18,589 nt of DNA from an uncultured Succinivibrio sp. Its GTDB lineage: Bacteria > Pseudomonadota > Gammaproteobacteria > Enterobacterales > Succinivibrionaceae. Location: positions 1 through 18,589 of the forward strand of contig CACYBT010000113.1 in assembly GCA_902772715.1 (NCBI GenBank), given 5' to 3'. Below the pieces are notes generated by a model. It was not told the DNA's origin. It saw only the letters and a list, made by a program, of their open reading frames with translations, and did no database searches. Of this stretch, positions 1-7,325 are shown piece after piece. The position numbers were made by a program, and so were the translations under genes. The number at the start of each line of letters is the position of its first letter. Position 1 is the stretch's first letter.

Positions 1-1044
1 CGGAGCAATCTGTCTTGAAGATAATTTCTCCTTGGTCTGCCCCGCAAACTGCGGTTCCTGCATCTTTAAAGACAGCACATAATCAACATGTGACCATACA
101 TCATCTGCGGTAATCTTAAGGTTTTTAGGCAGAAGACCATGCAACTCGCAGAATTCCTTGATGGCCGCAGTTAAACCAGAGCGAAACCCATTGACATGCG
201 TTCCACCATCAAAAGTCGGAATCAGATTGACAAAAGATTCACCGCTACTGCTCTGTCCGCGTCCTTCAATATCCCAGGCCACCGCCCACTCCAGCTGTTC
301 GTCCTCATTACTGATACTGCCAAAAAAAGGCGGATTAGGTTCAATATTGCGATCCTTTAGTCTTGATAGAAGATAACTGTCGAGGGTACCACTGTATGAC
401 CAAGTATCTGTGGTATTTCTTATTCTATCCTCAAAAACAATGGTGAGTCCCTTGCATAATACTGCCTTGGCTTTTAACAGATGCTTAAGTGCGGTGATAT
501 TAAAATGGCAGTCATCAAAATATGGCTCATCCGGCCAAAAATGCACACAGGTTCCGGTATCTTTAACACTCGTATTTCCAACTTCAGTGAGGGCCATGGT
601 TTTATCGCCATGTTCATATACTATTTTGTATACCTTGCCGTCGCGTTTTACGGTGGCCACTAGTTTTTTGGACAGAGCATTCACCACCGAAACACCCACG
701 CCATGCAGACCACCTGAGAACTTGTAGTTATCTGAATTAAATTTTCCGCCAGCATGCAGTCTTGAAAAAATAAGTTCAATGGCCGGCACCTTTTCCTCAG
801 GATGCAGATCTACCGGCATACCTCTACCATTATCCATCACTTCAAGGGATTCATCCTCATGTAGCGTGACATGAATGTCGGTAGCAAAACCAGCCATAGC
901 CTCATCAACACTGTTGTCAACTACCTCCATGCCAAGATGATTTGGATTTTGCGTATCAGTATACATGCCGGGGCGGCGCCGCACTGGTTCTAAGCCTTTT
1001 AAGACCTCAATGGCTGAACCATCATATTTATTCGTTTTATTCAT
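1..1044 (-). CDS. parE: DNA topoisomerase IV subunit B (ParE), N-terminal part, cut by the window edge
   Basis: ParE is the ATPase subunit of topoisomerase IV; with ParC it decatenates daughter chromosomes in the cytoplasm. The frame opens with ATG at 1044 and runs without a stop off the left edge, giving 348 residues, about 55% of the usual 630. Visible GHKL features are the N-box EVVDNSVDEA (about 40-49), DNGRGMP (71-77), GGLHGVG (111-117) and the transducer lysine in FAGQTKEKLS near the cut end. The segment VRRRPGMYTDTQNPNHLG, with YTDT rather than the GyrB form, and VHFWPDE match E. coli ParE as I recall it, so I prefer ParE to GyrB. It lies just downstream of the two-component pair on the same strand, 121 bases after the kinase stop, so it may have its own promoter there. 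The TOPRIM and C-terminal parts are outside the window. Confidence 0.95.
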   Translation of the reverse strand, partial: MNKTNKYDGSAIEVLKGLEPVRRRPGMYTDTQNPNHLGMEVVDNSVDEAMAGFATDIHVTLHEDESLEVMDNGRGMPVDLHPEEKVPAIELIFSRLHAGGKFNSDNYKFSGGLHGVGVSVVNALSKKLVATVKRDGKVYKIVYEHGDKTMALTEVGNTSVKDTGTCVHFWPDEPYFDDCHFNITALKHLLKAKAVLCKGLTIVFEDRIRNTTDTWSYSGTLDSYLLSRLKDRNIEPNPPFFGSISNEDEQLEWAVAWDIEGRGQSSSGESFVNLIPTFDGGTHVNGFRSGLTAAIKEFCELHGLLPKNLKITADDVWSHVDYVLSLKMQEPQFAGQTKEKLSSRQIAP

Positions 1045-1165
1045 TGACTTCTTTATTTGGTATTTATGTTATATGCACAGACAACACCATTGTAACATAT
1101 ACACAAATCACACAAAAATGCTATAAACAGTTAACTATAGTGTTTTGATTTGAATCGGATTTCAC

Positions 1166-2599
1166 CTAATATGGCAAAGATACACAGGCCCTAAGTCCGC
1201 CTTCTTCACGATTTATAAGTGTTATGGAAGCTCCCAGCTGCTCGCAGGTGGAACGCACTATGGGCAACCCAAGTCCAGTCCCTTCAAATCGTGCAGAGTC
1301 TCCTCCCACCCGATAAAAAACATTAAAAACATTTTCCTTTTCCTGTTCTAAAATGCCAGGACCTGAATCATCAACTATAATTTCAAGACGTTTTTTTTGT
1401 AGGATACAGCGCAAATCACAGCGTCCACCCTGCGGTGTGTATTTTAGGGCATTTGAAACCAGATTGCGAATTACAGTTTTAAGACCTGCTCTATCAGATA
1501 CAACCTTATAATCACACTCGCCCTCTATACCAAAATCAATGTCCTTTTCATCCGCAATAGAACCAAGATCTTCAATCACCTCGATAAAAAGATCTTTAAT
1601 GGATAGGGGTTCCATATGCAGTACTGGTCGGCTCTGACATCTTGCATACTCTAGAAGATTATTGGTTAAATCACGCTGTCGCTTAATCGCCTGTTTCAAC
1701 TGTACGAGCTTTTCTGCCTCCGTCTTGCTCAAAAGATTTTCATCTAAGGACTGAGCCTGCAGAGATATGGCGGTTAAGGGAGTTCGCATTTCATGGGCGG
1801 CATCAGCAATAAAGCGTCTTTCACGCTGCATGGTGCGTTCTGTTTTTAACAGCAGATTATTGATTGCTTCGATAAATACATCAAGTTCTGAGGGCAGAGT
1901 ATGTGCAGTAATTGGTGACAGATCATTGTTCTTCCTACGGTAAAGTTCAGAGGCCAAACGTTTTACCGGCATAAAAATAAGACCTACAATAAAAATAATA
2001 CACGGAATGTAGATAAAGATAAGCAGTGTAAAACTGCCAATGGAATGCTGCAGTGCCTGATTGACAAGAGCATCTAATAGTTCATAGGGACGGGCCACCA
2101 CAAAGCGGATCTGCTGCTTATTGGTTGCCACATAGGCTCGCACTCGTTTGTCATTGATAAGTACAGTATACAGGCCATCATCAATATTAGGAGGAAAATA
2201 AACAGTCTGACCTGGACCTGAGAAGATTGGAGCAATAATGATTTCTTGATGCTTATCAAAAAGATCGTTTATGGAAGGGACCTCCATGAAAAGAGAATTC
2301 ATATGCGAATTACGAGGCATAAACTGATGGAGGATATGGCCTTCAAAATCCGTGATGATATGTCGTCTCATCCTCGGCCTATCCCAGTTTTTTGGTAATA
2401 TTACATTGTAGTTGATGATCACGTTTGCAATCTGCATCAGTTCTTCATCAATAAAAGCCTGCGCCTCAGCCTTGGTCTTATTGTATGACATGTAATTTGA
2501 CAGGCCAATATAGGCAATACCAATCACGCTGATGCCAAGACACAGTTTAAAGCGTAAAGATCTTAAAAAAATTATAAGTTTCCCTTTATGACCTTCCAC
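1166..2599 (-). CDS. qseC: Sensor histidine kinase, QseC/PmrB type
   Basis: A 477-residue inner-membrane sensor kinase that autophosphorylates on histidine and passes phosphate to the regulator encoded just upstream. Two membrane segments (about 18-36 and 189-211) bracket a periplasmic sensor region of about 150 residues. A HAMP-like linker follows, then the dimerisation box RRFIADAAHEMRTPLTAI with H269, the N box NLVSNALKYTP (N383), the G1 box DDSGPG (about 410-415), an F box (VFNVFYR) and the G2 box GTGLGL (440-445). All catalytic boxes are intact. The start at 2599 lies inside the 3' end of the regulator gene (28-base overlap), the usual translationally coupled arrangement. The ERRFIADAAHE form and the neighbourhood of parE resemble E. 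coli QseBC. The ligand cannot be read from the sequence, so the symbol names the subfamily and not a proven function. Confidence 0.85.
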   Translation of the reverse strand: MEGHKGKLIIFLRSLRFKLCLGISVIGIAYIGLSNYMSYNKTKAEAQAFIDEELMQIANVIINYNVILPKNWDRPRMRRHIITDFEGHILHQFMPRNSHMNSLFMEVPSINDLFDKHQEIIIAPIFSGPGQTVYFPPNIDDGLYTVLINDKRVRAYVATNKQQIRFVVARPYELLDALVNQALQHSIGSFTLLIFIYIPCIIFIVGLIFMPVKRLASELYRRKNNDLSPITAHTLPSELDVFIEAINNLLLKTERTMQRERRFIADAAHEMRTPLTAISLQAQSLDENLLSKTEAEKLVQLKQAIKRQRDLTNNLLEYARCQSRPVLHMEPLSIKDLFIEVIEDLGSIADEKDIDFGIEGECDYKVVSDRAGLKTVIRNLVSNALKYTPQGGRCDLRCILQKKRLEIIVDDSGPGILEQEKENVFNVFYRVGGDSARFEGTGLGLPIVRSTCEQLGASITLINREEGGLRACVSLPY

Positions 2600-3255
2600 C
2601 CCACACCCCTAACATTCTTGATCTTGTCACTACCTAATTTTTTGCGAAGGTTATGAATAATAAACTCGATGGCGTTAGATTCCACTTCATCACCAAAGGA
2701 ATAGACTTTATCCTCAAGCGTTTCTCTTGAAAGTACCGCTCCAGGTCGGCGCATAAGCGCCTCTAAAAGAGCGTATTCGCGCGAAGTCAATAGAATGCTG
2801 TCCTCACTGTCTCCGTCCTTTTTTACCTTGACCTCGTGAGTAACCGGATCGAGAGTCATAATGCCATTAGAAAGGCCTAAAACTTCATCTTTAGAAGAGG
2901 AGCGTCTGGTTACTGCGCGGATCCTGGCTAATAATTCGTTTAAATCAAAAGGTTTAACCACATAATCATCAGCACCCACATCCAAACCTAACACTCTGTC
3001 ATCGAGCGAATCACGAGCGGTAATAATAATGACAGGAATATTGATATTCTTCTTGCGCCAGTGTTTAAGAAGACTGACTCCATCAATCCCGGGCAAACCC
3101 AAATCCAGCAGCACACAGTCATAAGATATATCAAAAGGGGCATCCTGCGCTGTTTGACCATCAGCAATGCAATCCACTGCGTAAGCACTAGACTTCAGCC
3201 CATTTTCGAGTGCTTTTGAGATAAGAGGATCGTCTTCTACAACTAATATACGCAT
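2572..3255 (-). CDS. qseB: OmpR/PhoB-family response regulator, QseB/PmrA type
   Basis: A 227-residue DNA-binding response regulator, cytoplasmic partner of the overlapping kinase. The receiver domain (1-120) has the acidic pair E7-D8/D9, the phosphoacceptor D51 in VLLDLGLPG, T79 in IITARD and K101 in DDYVVKPFD. A winged-helix effector domain follows (about 130-227) with SREYALLEALMRRPGAVLS, SNAIEFIIHNLRKKLG and a final VRGVGWKV wing. This is a complete protein of family length. The ATG at 3255 is preceded by GGAG nine bases upstream. The sequence pattern (MRILVVEDD, LPGIDGVSLLKHWR) is close to E. coli QseB/PmrA from memory. A direct repeat and a -10-like element lie upstream (see the regulatory entry at 3293-3325). 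Target genes cannot be inferred. Confidence 0.88.
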   Translation of the reverse strand: MRILVVEDDPLISKALENGLKSSAYAVDCIADGQTAQDAPFDISYDCVLLDLGLPGIDGVSLLKHWRKKNINIPVIIITARDSLDDRVLGLDVGADDYVVKPFDLNELLARIRAVTRRSSSKDEVLGLSNGIMTLDPVTHEVKVKKDGDSEDSILLTSREYALLEALMRRPGAVLSRETLEDKVYSFGDEVESNAIEFIIHNLRKKLGSDKIKNVRGVGWKVIKGNL

Positions 3256-3292
3256 ATTCCGTCACTCCATTTATGATTCTTGCAGTAACGGC

Positions 3293-3325
3293 ATTATGGC
3301 ACGAAAAACTTAGAAGAAATTTAGG
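3293..3325 (-). promoter_or_regulatory. Possible response-regulator box and -10 element upstream of qseB-like gene
   Basis: On the minus strand the sequence reads CTAAATTTCTTCTAAG, giving two CTAA(A/G) half-sites spaced 11 bases start to start (plus-strand TTAG at 3310-3313 and 3321-3324). Ten bases downstream is CATAAT (minus strand, 3298-3293), one mismatch from the -10 consensus. PmrA/QseB-type regulators bind direct half-sites of the TTAAG kind one helical turn apart, so autoregulation is plausible. Each half-site departs from that consensus, so this is a weak call. Confidence 0.3.
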
Positions 3326-3329
3326 AAAG

Positions 3330-3917
3330 TCAGTTTTTTTGAAAAAAATCCATAATTTTAGGGATACAGGCTTCAAAATTATCATAGCCATGCGAGCCTC
3401 CCTCTGCCACATCCTTCTGCGCACGAGAAAGCAGCTCCAAAGCATATCGATAATCTAGAACCTCATCCCCCCTTTGTAAAAAGACCATCGTTTTTTCTGG
3501 GATATACAGTCTTAATTCAGGCTCATAACGTTTTACATACGCATAACATTCCTCTGTGACTATAAAGGGCTTATGCGTATTGGAATTCTCAAGGGTTTGA
3601 CCGATAAGATGATTGTCGAGGATAAATTTAGCAGGATAAAGGCAAGGGTTAATAAGGGCCACCTTCAGTCCGTATCTATAAGATAACAGCAGGGATAAAA
3701 AGCCGCCCATAGAAGATCCCACAAGATTAGGTTTGATGCCCTTGCGCAAATCCTGTTCTACAAGACTCGACAGCATCTCAACACTGCAAAGCAAGTCATC
3801 AGGATAGTCCCATGATTCAAAGGTAACAGCACTCTCATCTTTAAGAGCATCTTTTAAGAGAGTTGCCTTATGAGCATTGATTCCAGACCTAAAACCGTGA
3901 ATATAAACAATCTTCAT
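3330..3917 (-). CDS. yqiA: YqiA-type alpha/beta-hydrolase esterase
   Basis: A 195-residue cytoplasmic alpha/beta hydrolase of the YqiA family (acyl-CoA/palmitoyl-CoA and short ester hydrolysis is reported for E. coli YqiA). The opening KIVYIHGF supplies the HG oxyanion-type motif. The nucleophile elbow is GSSMG with S69, the acid lies in RGDEVLDY (D151 or D155), and the histidine is in GGSHGYDNF (H176). I choose the ATG at 3917, not the TTG one codon upstream. The ATG shares its A with the cpdA stop (TGATG) and has GGAGG six bases upstream, while the TTG would sit too close to that site. The cpdA-yqiA coupling and closeness to parE match the enterobacterial cluster. A polyA run codes the C-terminal QKN before the stop. 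Confidence 0.88.
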   Translation of the reverse strand: MKIVYIHGFRSGINAHKATLLKDALKDESAVTFESWDYPDDLLCSVEMLSSLVEQDLRKGIKPNLVGSSMGGFLSLLLSYRYGLKVALINPCLYPAKFILDNHLIGQTLENSNTHKPFIVTEECYAYVKRYEPELRLYIPEKTMVFLQRGDEVLDYRYALELLSRAQKDVAEGGSHGYDNFEACIPKIMDFFQKN

Positions 3918-4741
3918 CAATATCCTCCACTATCAAAATTTGGCGTAAAAATATTATTTTTTAGGCGGCAAACTTCTGATTCAAAAGTACCATCAGGATA
4001 AAAGGTCAGATAGCGCCACCCAGGACCTATATCGTCTAGAGAAAAATTTGCCGATAATGGTGCAAACTGTATTGAAGTGGAAGGAGTGGCTAAATATTTT
4101 ATACCATATTCTTCATGCTCAAATTCTTGATGTACATGGCCTGTAAGCACTAATTTCAGATTAGGAATAGTACGCATACACGCATTAAATTCTTCCTTGT
4201 TATGCATGGTCTGAGTATCAAGCCATGCCGAATTGACGAGCTGAGGCATGTGGTGAACTAGCACTACAATATATTTGTCAGGACTTCTATGAGCGCAAAA
4301 ACGCACATAATCGAGTTGACGTTTTTCAATCCAGCCATGAGGAACGGCATAAACTTCGGAATTTAAAAATATAAACTGCCAATATGGCGTAATCACGTTT
4401 TTTTCAACATTTATTCCTAAATTCCCAAAAATTTTATACATGAGAGGACCATCATCATGATTACCTGGCAGGAAAAAAACCGGTTTTTTTAGAATCGCAA
4501 TCTCTCTTGCAAAATGCTCGTAAGAGGCCACCGAATAATCCTGACTCAAATCTCCTGTCACTGCAATAAAATCATATTCACGGTTCTGTGCAATAATATC
4601 TAGGAGCGTACTTCTGAAACTGTCCATGGTATTGACCCCGAGCAGATCACGCCGTGAATCCGCATAAAGATGACAGTCAGAGATGTGCAGTACTCTGATT
4701 GTTCCATCTAAATTGTCGGGAATGAGATTTCTTGGTGCCAT
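3917..4741 (-). CDS. cpdA: 3',5'-cyclic-AMP phosphodiesterase CpdA
   Basis: A 274-residue class III metallophosphoesterase that hydrolyses cAMP to 5'-AMP in the cytoplasm, lowering CRP-cAMP signalling. The full dinuclear metal set is visible: D22 and H24 in ISDCHL, D64 in VTGDLSQD, N94-H95-D96 in LPGNHDD, H163/H164 in LVHHMP, and H202/H204 in LTGHVH. Length agrees with E. coli CpdA (275). It is coupled to yqiA by a one-base overlap. Upstream, 217 bases separate it from nudF, with a hairpin that likely ends nudF transcription, so cpdA probably has its own promoter, which I could not place. In E. coli yqiB lies between cpdA and nudF; it is absent here. Confidence 0.93.
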   Translation of the reverse strand: MAPRNLIPDNLDGTIRVLHISDCHLYADSRRDLLGVNTMDSFRSTLLDIIAQNREYDFIAVTGDLSQDYSVASYEHFAREIAILKKPVFFLPGNHDDGPLMYKIFGNLGINVEKNVITPYWQFIFLNSEVYAVPHGWIEKRQLDYVRFCAHRSPDKYIVVLVHHMPQLVNSAWLDTQTMHNKEEFNACMRTIPNLKLVLTGHVHQEFEHEEYGIKYLATPSTSIQFAPLSANFSLDDIGPGWRYLTFYPDGTFESEVCRLKNNIFTPNFDSGGY

Positions 4742-4848
4742 GATAATTAACCCTAATTAAACTATCATGTATTTTAATGAAGAATGAATTTTATTAACGT
4801 AATGATTGGCGCATTTTTGAAAATAGCCCCTAAGATGCCACAACCTCC

Positions 4849-4889
4849 AAAAATTCAGGATTTATCTTTGAAATTAAAGAAAATCCTGA
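4849..4889 (-). terminator. Intrinsic terminator-like hairpin downstream of nudF
   Basis: TCAGGATTT at 4855-4863 pairs perfectly with AAATCCTGA at 4881-4889. An inner CTTT/AAAG pair (4866-4869 with 4876-4879) closes a short loop. Read on the minus strand the stem is followed by five T residues (A run at 4849-4853), the expected form for a rho-independent terminator about 70 bases past the nudF stop. The stem is only moderately GC-rich. Confidence 0.6.
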
Positions 4890-4958
4890 TAGGATGAGTT
4901 AAAAATTAACCCAAAATTCACGAATTATTTTCTGAATGTGTGATTTATATCAGTTTAA

Positions 4959-5612
4959 TTAACTTGAAGCTTTTGCAAACTTCCCTTTTATATAATCCTT
5001 TTCAAAATATAAGGTCATAATGCCGATAATTGCAACCGCATTATGGATCCTTCCGGTTTTTACCGCATCATATGCCTCAGTCAGGGGCACTTTGAAGACT
5101 CTCAAATCCTCAGACTCACTCTCTAGTCCTCCGTGATTACCCAGATGTTCAAGAGAGGTCTTGGCAATAAACAGGGTAACTTTTTCTGAGGCTCCACCGG
5201 GAGATGGGTATTCAAAGGTGACATAATGCAGATCTTTATCAGTCAGAGTAACGCCAATTTCTTCTTGAACCTCACGAATAGCGGCTTCCTTCTCTGTCTC
5301 CCCCTTATCAATCATGCCGGCGACAATTTCGATAAGCCAAGGACTCTCAGGGTCTTTTAAGGCACCAGGGCGAAACTGCTCAATTAGTGCTACCTCATCG
5401 GTCAGGTCATCCCACACCAGTATGGCAACAGCATCGGCATCGCGTTCAAAAATTTCACGCACAAGCACCTTAGTATTACCGCCATTGAAGGTCTTATATG
5501 AAACCTCATATCTGTCCATCGCAAAAAACTGTTTAAAAACGCGCTCTTTTTTATGGATGGTCACATCCTTAAGTGCAAATCTAGGTTCAAGTAAATTCTT
5601 GCTCTTCTCCAC
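4959..5612 (-). CDS. nudF: ADP-ribose pyrophosphatase (Nudix hydrolase NudF)
   Basis: A 217-residue Nudix enzyme that splits ADP-ribose into AMP and ribose 5-phosphate, removing a reactive NAD breakdown product. The Nudix box GX5EX7REUXEEXGU is complete: G99, E105, R113-E114-V115, E117-E118, G120, V121. The preceding VALIEQFRPGA and the following FEYPSPGGASEKVTLF (SPGG loop near residue 152) are typical of the ADP-ribose subfamily. Length agrees with E. coli NudF (209). The start is GTG at 5612 with GAGG a few bases upstream; no better ATG lies nearby. It is divergent from pyrC across 104 bases. In E. coli the neighbours are tolC and yqiB; neither is here. Confidence 0.92.
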   Translation of the reverse strand: MEKSKNLLEPRFALKDVTIHKKERVFKQFFAMDRYEVSYKTFNGGNTKVLVREIFERDADAVAILVWDDLTDEVALIEQFRPGALKDPESPWLIEIVAGMIDKGETEKEAAIREVQEEIGVTLTDKDLHYVTFEYPSPGGASEKVTLFIAKTSLEHLGNHGGLESESEDLRVFKVPLTEAYDAVKTGRIHNAVAIIGIMTLYFEKDYIKGKFAKASS

Positions 5613-5657
5613 TTTTTGCCTCTATGCTTTTTTTTCCTAATATTTGATAGAATTCTC

Positions 5658-5693
5658 TATAATGAAGGTGAATTGTTCTAACTTAAATTCACC
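5658..5693 (+). promoter_or_regulatory. Candidate pyrC promoter -10 with inverted repeat in the leader
   Basis: A perfect -10 hexamer TATAAT lies at 5658-5663, preceded by an ATAGA/TCTAT inverted repeat; no good -35 is seen at 17 bases. Just downstream, GGTGAATT (5667-5674) and AATTCACC (5686-5693) form a perfect 8-base inverted repeat with an 11-base spacer. If transcription starts about seven bases after the -10, the repeat lies at the very 5' end of the pyrC message, so it could act as an operator or as an RNA hairpin about 25 bases before the pyrC ATG. E. coli pyrC is controlled by a leader hairpin that masks its ribosome site; this one is not the same in sequence. Confidence 0.45.
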
Positions 5694-5716
5694 AAAGTTT
5701 AGATTACAGGTTAAAA

Positions 5717-7060
5717 ATGTACAGACTGTTACTTAAAAATCCGCTTCTCTTTACTCCAGAGAGTATTATACGCAAAGATTTGCTCATTGAAGGTAATTTT
5801 ATTGCAAAAATCGACGATATCATTAGCGCCGAGGGCTGCGACACAGTTTTAGACTGCCATGATCTTATGGTTATTCCTGGACTTATTGATGAACATGTAC
5901 ATTTTCGTGAGCCCGGCATGGAAAGTAAAGGCACCATAAAAAGTGAATCTCGCGCCTCAGTATTAGGCGGAGTGACTTCATTTCTCGATATGCCCAACAA
6001 CAATCCACAAACCTGCACTCTTAATGAAATTTATGATAAAAAAATGCGTGCTCAAAAGGACTCTCTTGCCAATTACGGGTTTTATCTTGGAGCCAGTCGC
6101 GATAATCTTGACGAAATTCAGCGTGCCAATGTCCGTGAAATTGCGGGAATCAAGGTTTTCATGGGGTCTTCTACAGGAAATATGCTGCTTGAGGACGACC
6201 AAATTCTTTATGACATTTTTTTAAAATCACGTACGCTCATAGCCCTGCACTGTGAGGATCCCAAAATTGTCTCCACCAATGAGGAACGCGTACGCATAGC
6301 ATACCATGATGAAGCCCCAATTTATCTGCATCCTTACGTCAGAAACAGCGACTGTTGCATCAAATCCACAAAAAAGGCCATTGCTCTTGCTCTTGAAACC
6401 GGAGCGCGCATCCATATTTTGCATATTTCTACCAAAGAAGAGGTGGATCTTCTTAAAAATTACATGTTTGGCAATGTCAGTACAAGACAGATATCCGGTG
6501 AAGCCTGTATCCCCCACATCTATTTCAATGAATCAGACTATACCCACAAAGGCGGACTTATTAAATGCAATCCTGCCATTAAGTTTGAAGCGGATCGACT
6601 AGCACTCATCGCTGCACTTGAACAGCATGTTCTTACCACTATAGGCACGGATCATGCTCCTCATGAACAATCCCAAAAGGGAAATACCTATTTCAAGTGT
6701 GCCTCCGGTATTCCTTCCATTCAGTACGCCATCCTCTGTCTTTTGGAACTATACAAAAGACGGGAACTGAGTCTTGAAACCATCGTCAACTCCTATTCGA
6801 CAAATGTAGCACAGCGCTATCACATTGAGAAACGAGGCTCCATCGCCGAGGGGATGTATGCTGATCTTGCGATCTTGGATCTCGGTGGCACTCACACGGT
6901 TACCAAAGACGATATCGCATCTTTATGCAGGTGGTCTCCTTTTAGCGGAAGTGTCTTCCACTCTTTGGTTAAACACACGATTGTCAACGGCAGAATAGTC
7001 GTAAAGGATGGCAAAATAGTTGCCGATAACGGCGGATGCGCACTGGTTTTTAACCGCTAG
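5717..7060 (+). CDS. pyrC: Dihydroorotase, long (amidohydrolase class I-like) form resembling Bacteroidetes PyrC
   Basis: A 447-residue zinc amidohydrolase that cyclises carbamoyl-aspartate to dihydroorotate, the third step of pyrimidine synthesis. Visible metal and substrate residues are H60 and H62 with R64 in HVHFREPG, K146 in GIKVFMGSSTGNML (candidate carboxylated lysine), H178 in ALHCED, H236 in ILHIST and D312 in IGTDHAPH. The E. coli-type PyrC is about 348 residues, so this is a different class. From memory it matches Bacteroidetes dihydroorotases (Porphyromonas, Bacteroides) along much of its length, including GGVTSF(L/M)DMPN, SLCGWSPF-like SLCRWSPF and the terminal FNR. It is the only intact plus-strand core gene here, divergent from nudF, with its own promoter region. 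Start: ATG at 5717 with a weak AGG seven bases upstream. Confidence 0.92.
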   Translation: MYRLLLKNPLLFTPESIIRKDLLIEGNFIAKIDDIISAEGCDTVLDCHDLMVIPGLIDEHVHFREPGMESKGTIKSESRASVLGGVTSFLDMPNNNPQTCTLNEIYDKKMRAQKDSLANYGFYLGASRDNLDEIQRANVREIAGIKVFMGSSTGNMLLEDDQILYDIFLKSRTLIALHCEDPKIVSTNEERVRIAYHDEAPIYLHPYVRNSDCCIKSTKKAIALALETGARIHILHISTKEEVDLLKNYMFGNVSTRQISGEACIPHIYFNESDYTHKGGLIKCNPAIKFEADRLALIAALEQHVLTTIGTDHAPHEQSQKGNTYFKCASGIPSIQYAILCLLELYKRRELSLETIVNSYSTNVAQRYHIEKRGSIAEGMYADLAILDLGGTHTVTKDDIASLCRWSPFSGSVFHSLVKHTIVNGRIVVKDGKIVADNGGCALVFNR

Positions 7061-7066
7061 ATCAAA

Positions 7067-7094
7067 ATACGGCCATGAAATCTTTCTGCCGTAT
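7067..7094. terminator. Hairpin between convergent pyrC and a small minus-strand ORF
   Basis: ATACGGC at 7067-7073 pairs with GCCGTAT at 7088-7094, with further GAA/TTC pairing possible inside. On the minus strand the stem is followed directly by a short T run, so it could end a transcript from the small ORF. On the plus strand it lies six bases after the pyrC stop and is followed by a weak CTTTTC stretch. A two-way terminator is likely but the T tracts are short. Confidence 0.45.
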
Positions 7095-7095
7095 G

Positions 7096-7257
7096 CTATA
7101 CTTTTCTTGCGGTCAGTTCGATGAGCACTCCTATAGATAGGACAGGACTAAAGTACCCCATGCTCATGATGGCGGTTGTGCTCTTCCTAACCTCAAAAAA
7201 GACGCTCTCTTGCTGTTTTTTTTCTATTATTAGACCATGCTCTGACTGCAAGTCCAT
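7096..7257 (-). CDS. Possible small protein of 53 residues, unknown
   Basis: A short frame opens at ATG 7257 with a strong GGAGGAGA ribosome site at 7268-7275, ten bases upstream, and ends with TAG just before the hairpin at 7067-7094. The product begins MDLQSEHGLIIEKKQQ and ends with a moderately hydrophobic stretch (about residues 27-48, IMSMGYFSPVLSIGVLIEL) and a basic tail. I do not recognise it. The frame stays open upstream of the ATG for 13 more codons (with FAFASGGDKYY just before the Met), so it may be the tail of a decayed longer gene rather than an independent small gene. It converges on pyrC and is divergent from the frameshifted gene at 7326. Confidence 0.4.
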   Translation of the reverse strand: MDLQSEHGLIIEKKQQESVFFEVRKSTTAIMSMGYFSPVLSIGVLIELTARKV

Positions 7258-7325
7258 ATAATACTTATCTCCTCCACTTGCAAATGCAAAAAAGGATTAA
7301 AACAATACAATTAAGGAAGGTTAGA

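Noticed and set aside
1..1044. GyrB as the identity of the left-edge gene
   Set aside because: VRRRPGMYTDTQNPNHLG and VHFWPDE fit ParE, and the yqiA/cpdA/nudF neighbours are those of parE.
3918..3920. TTG start for yqiA one codon upstream of the ATG
   Set aside because: The GGAGG would be only three bases away; the ATG at 3917 has correct spacing and overlaps the cpdA stop as TGATG.
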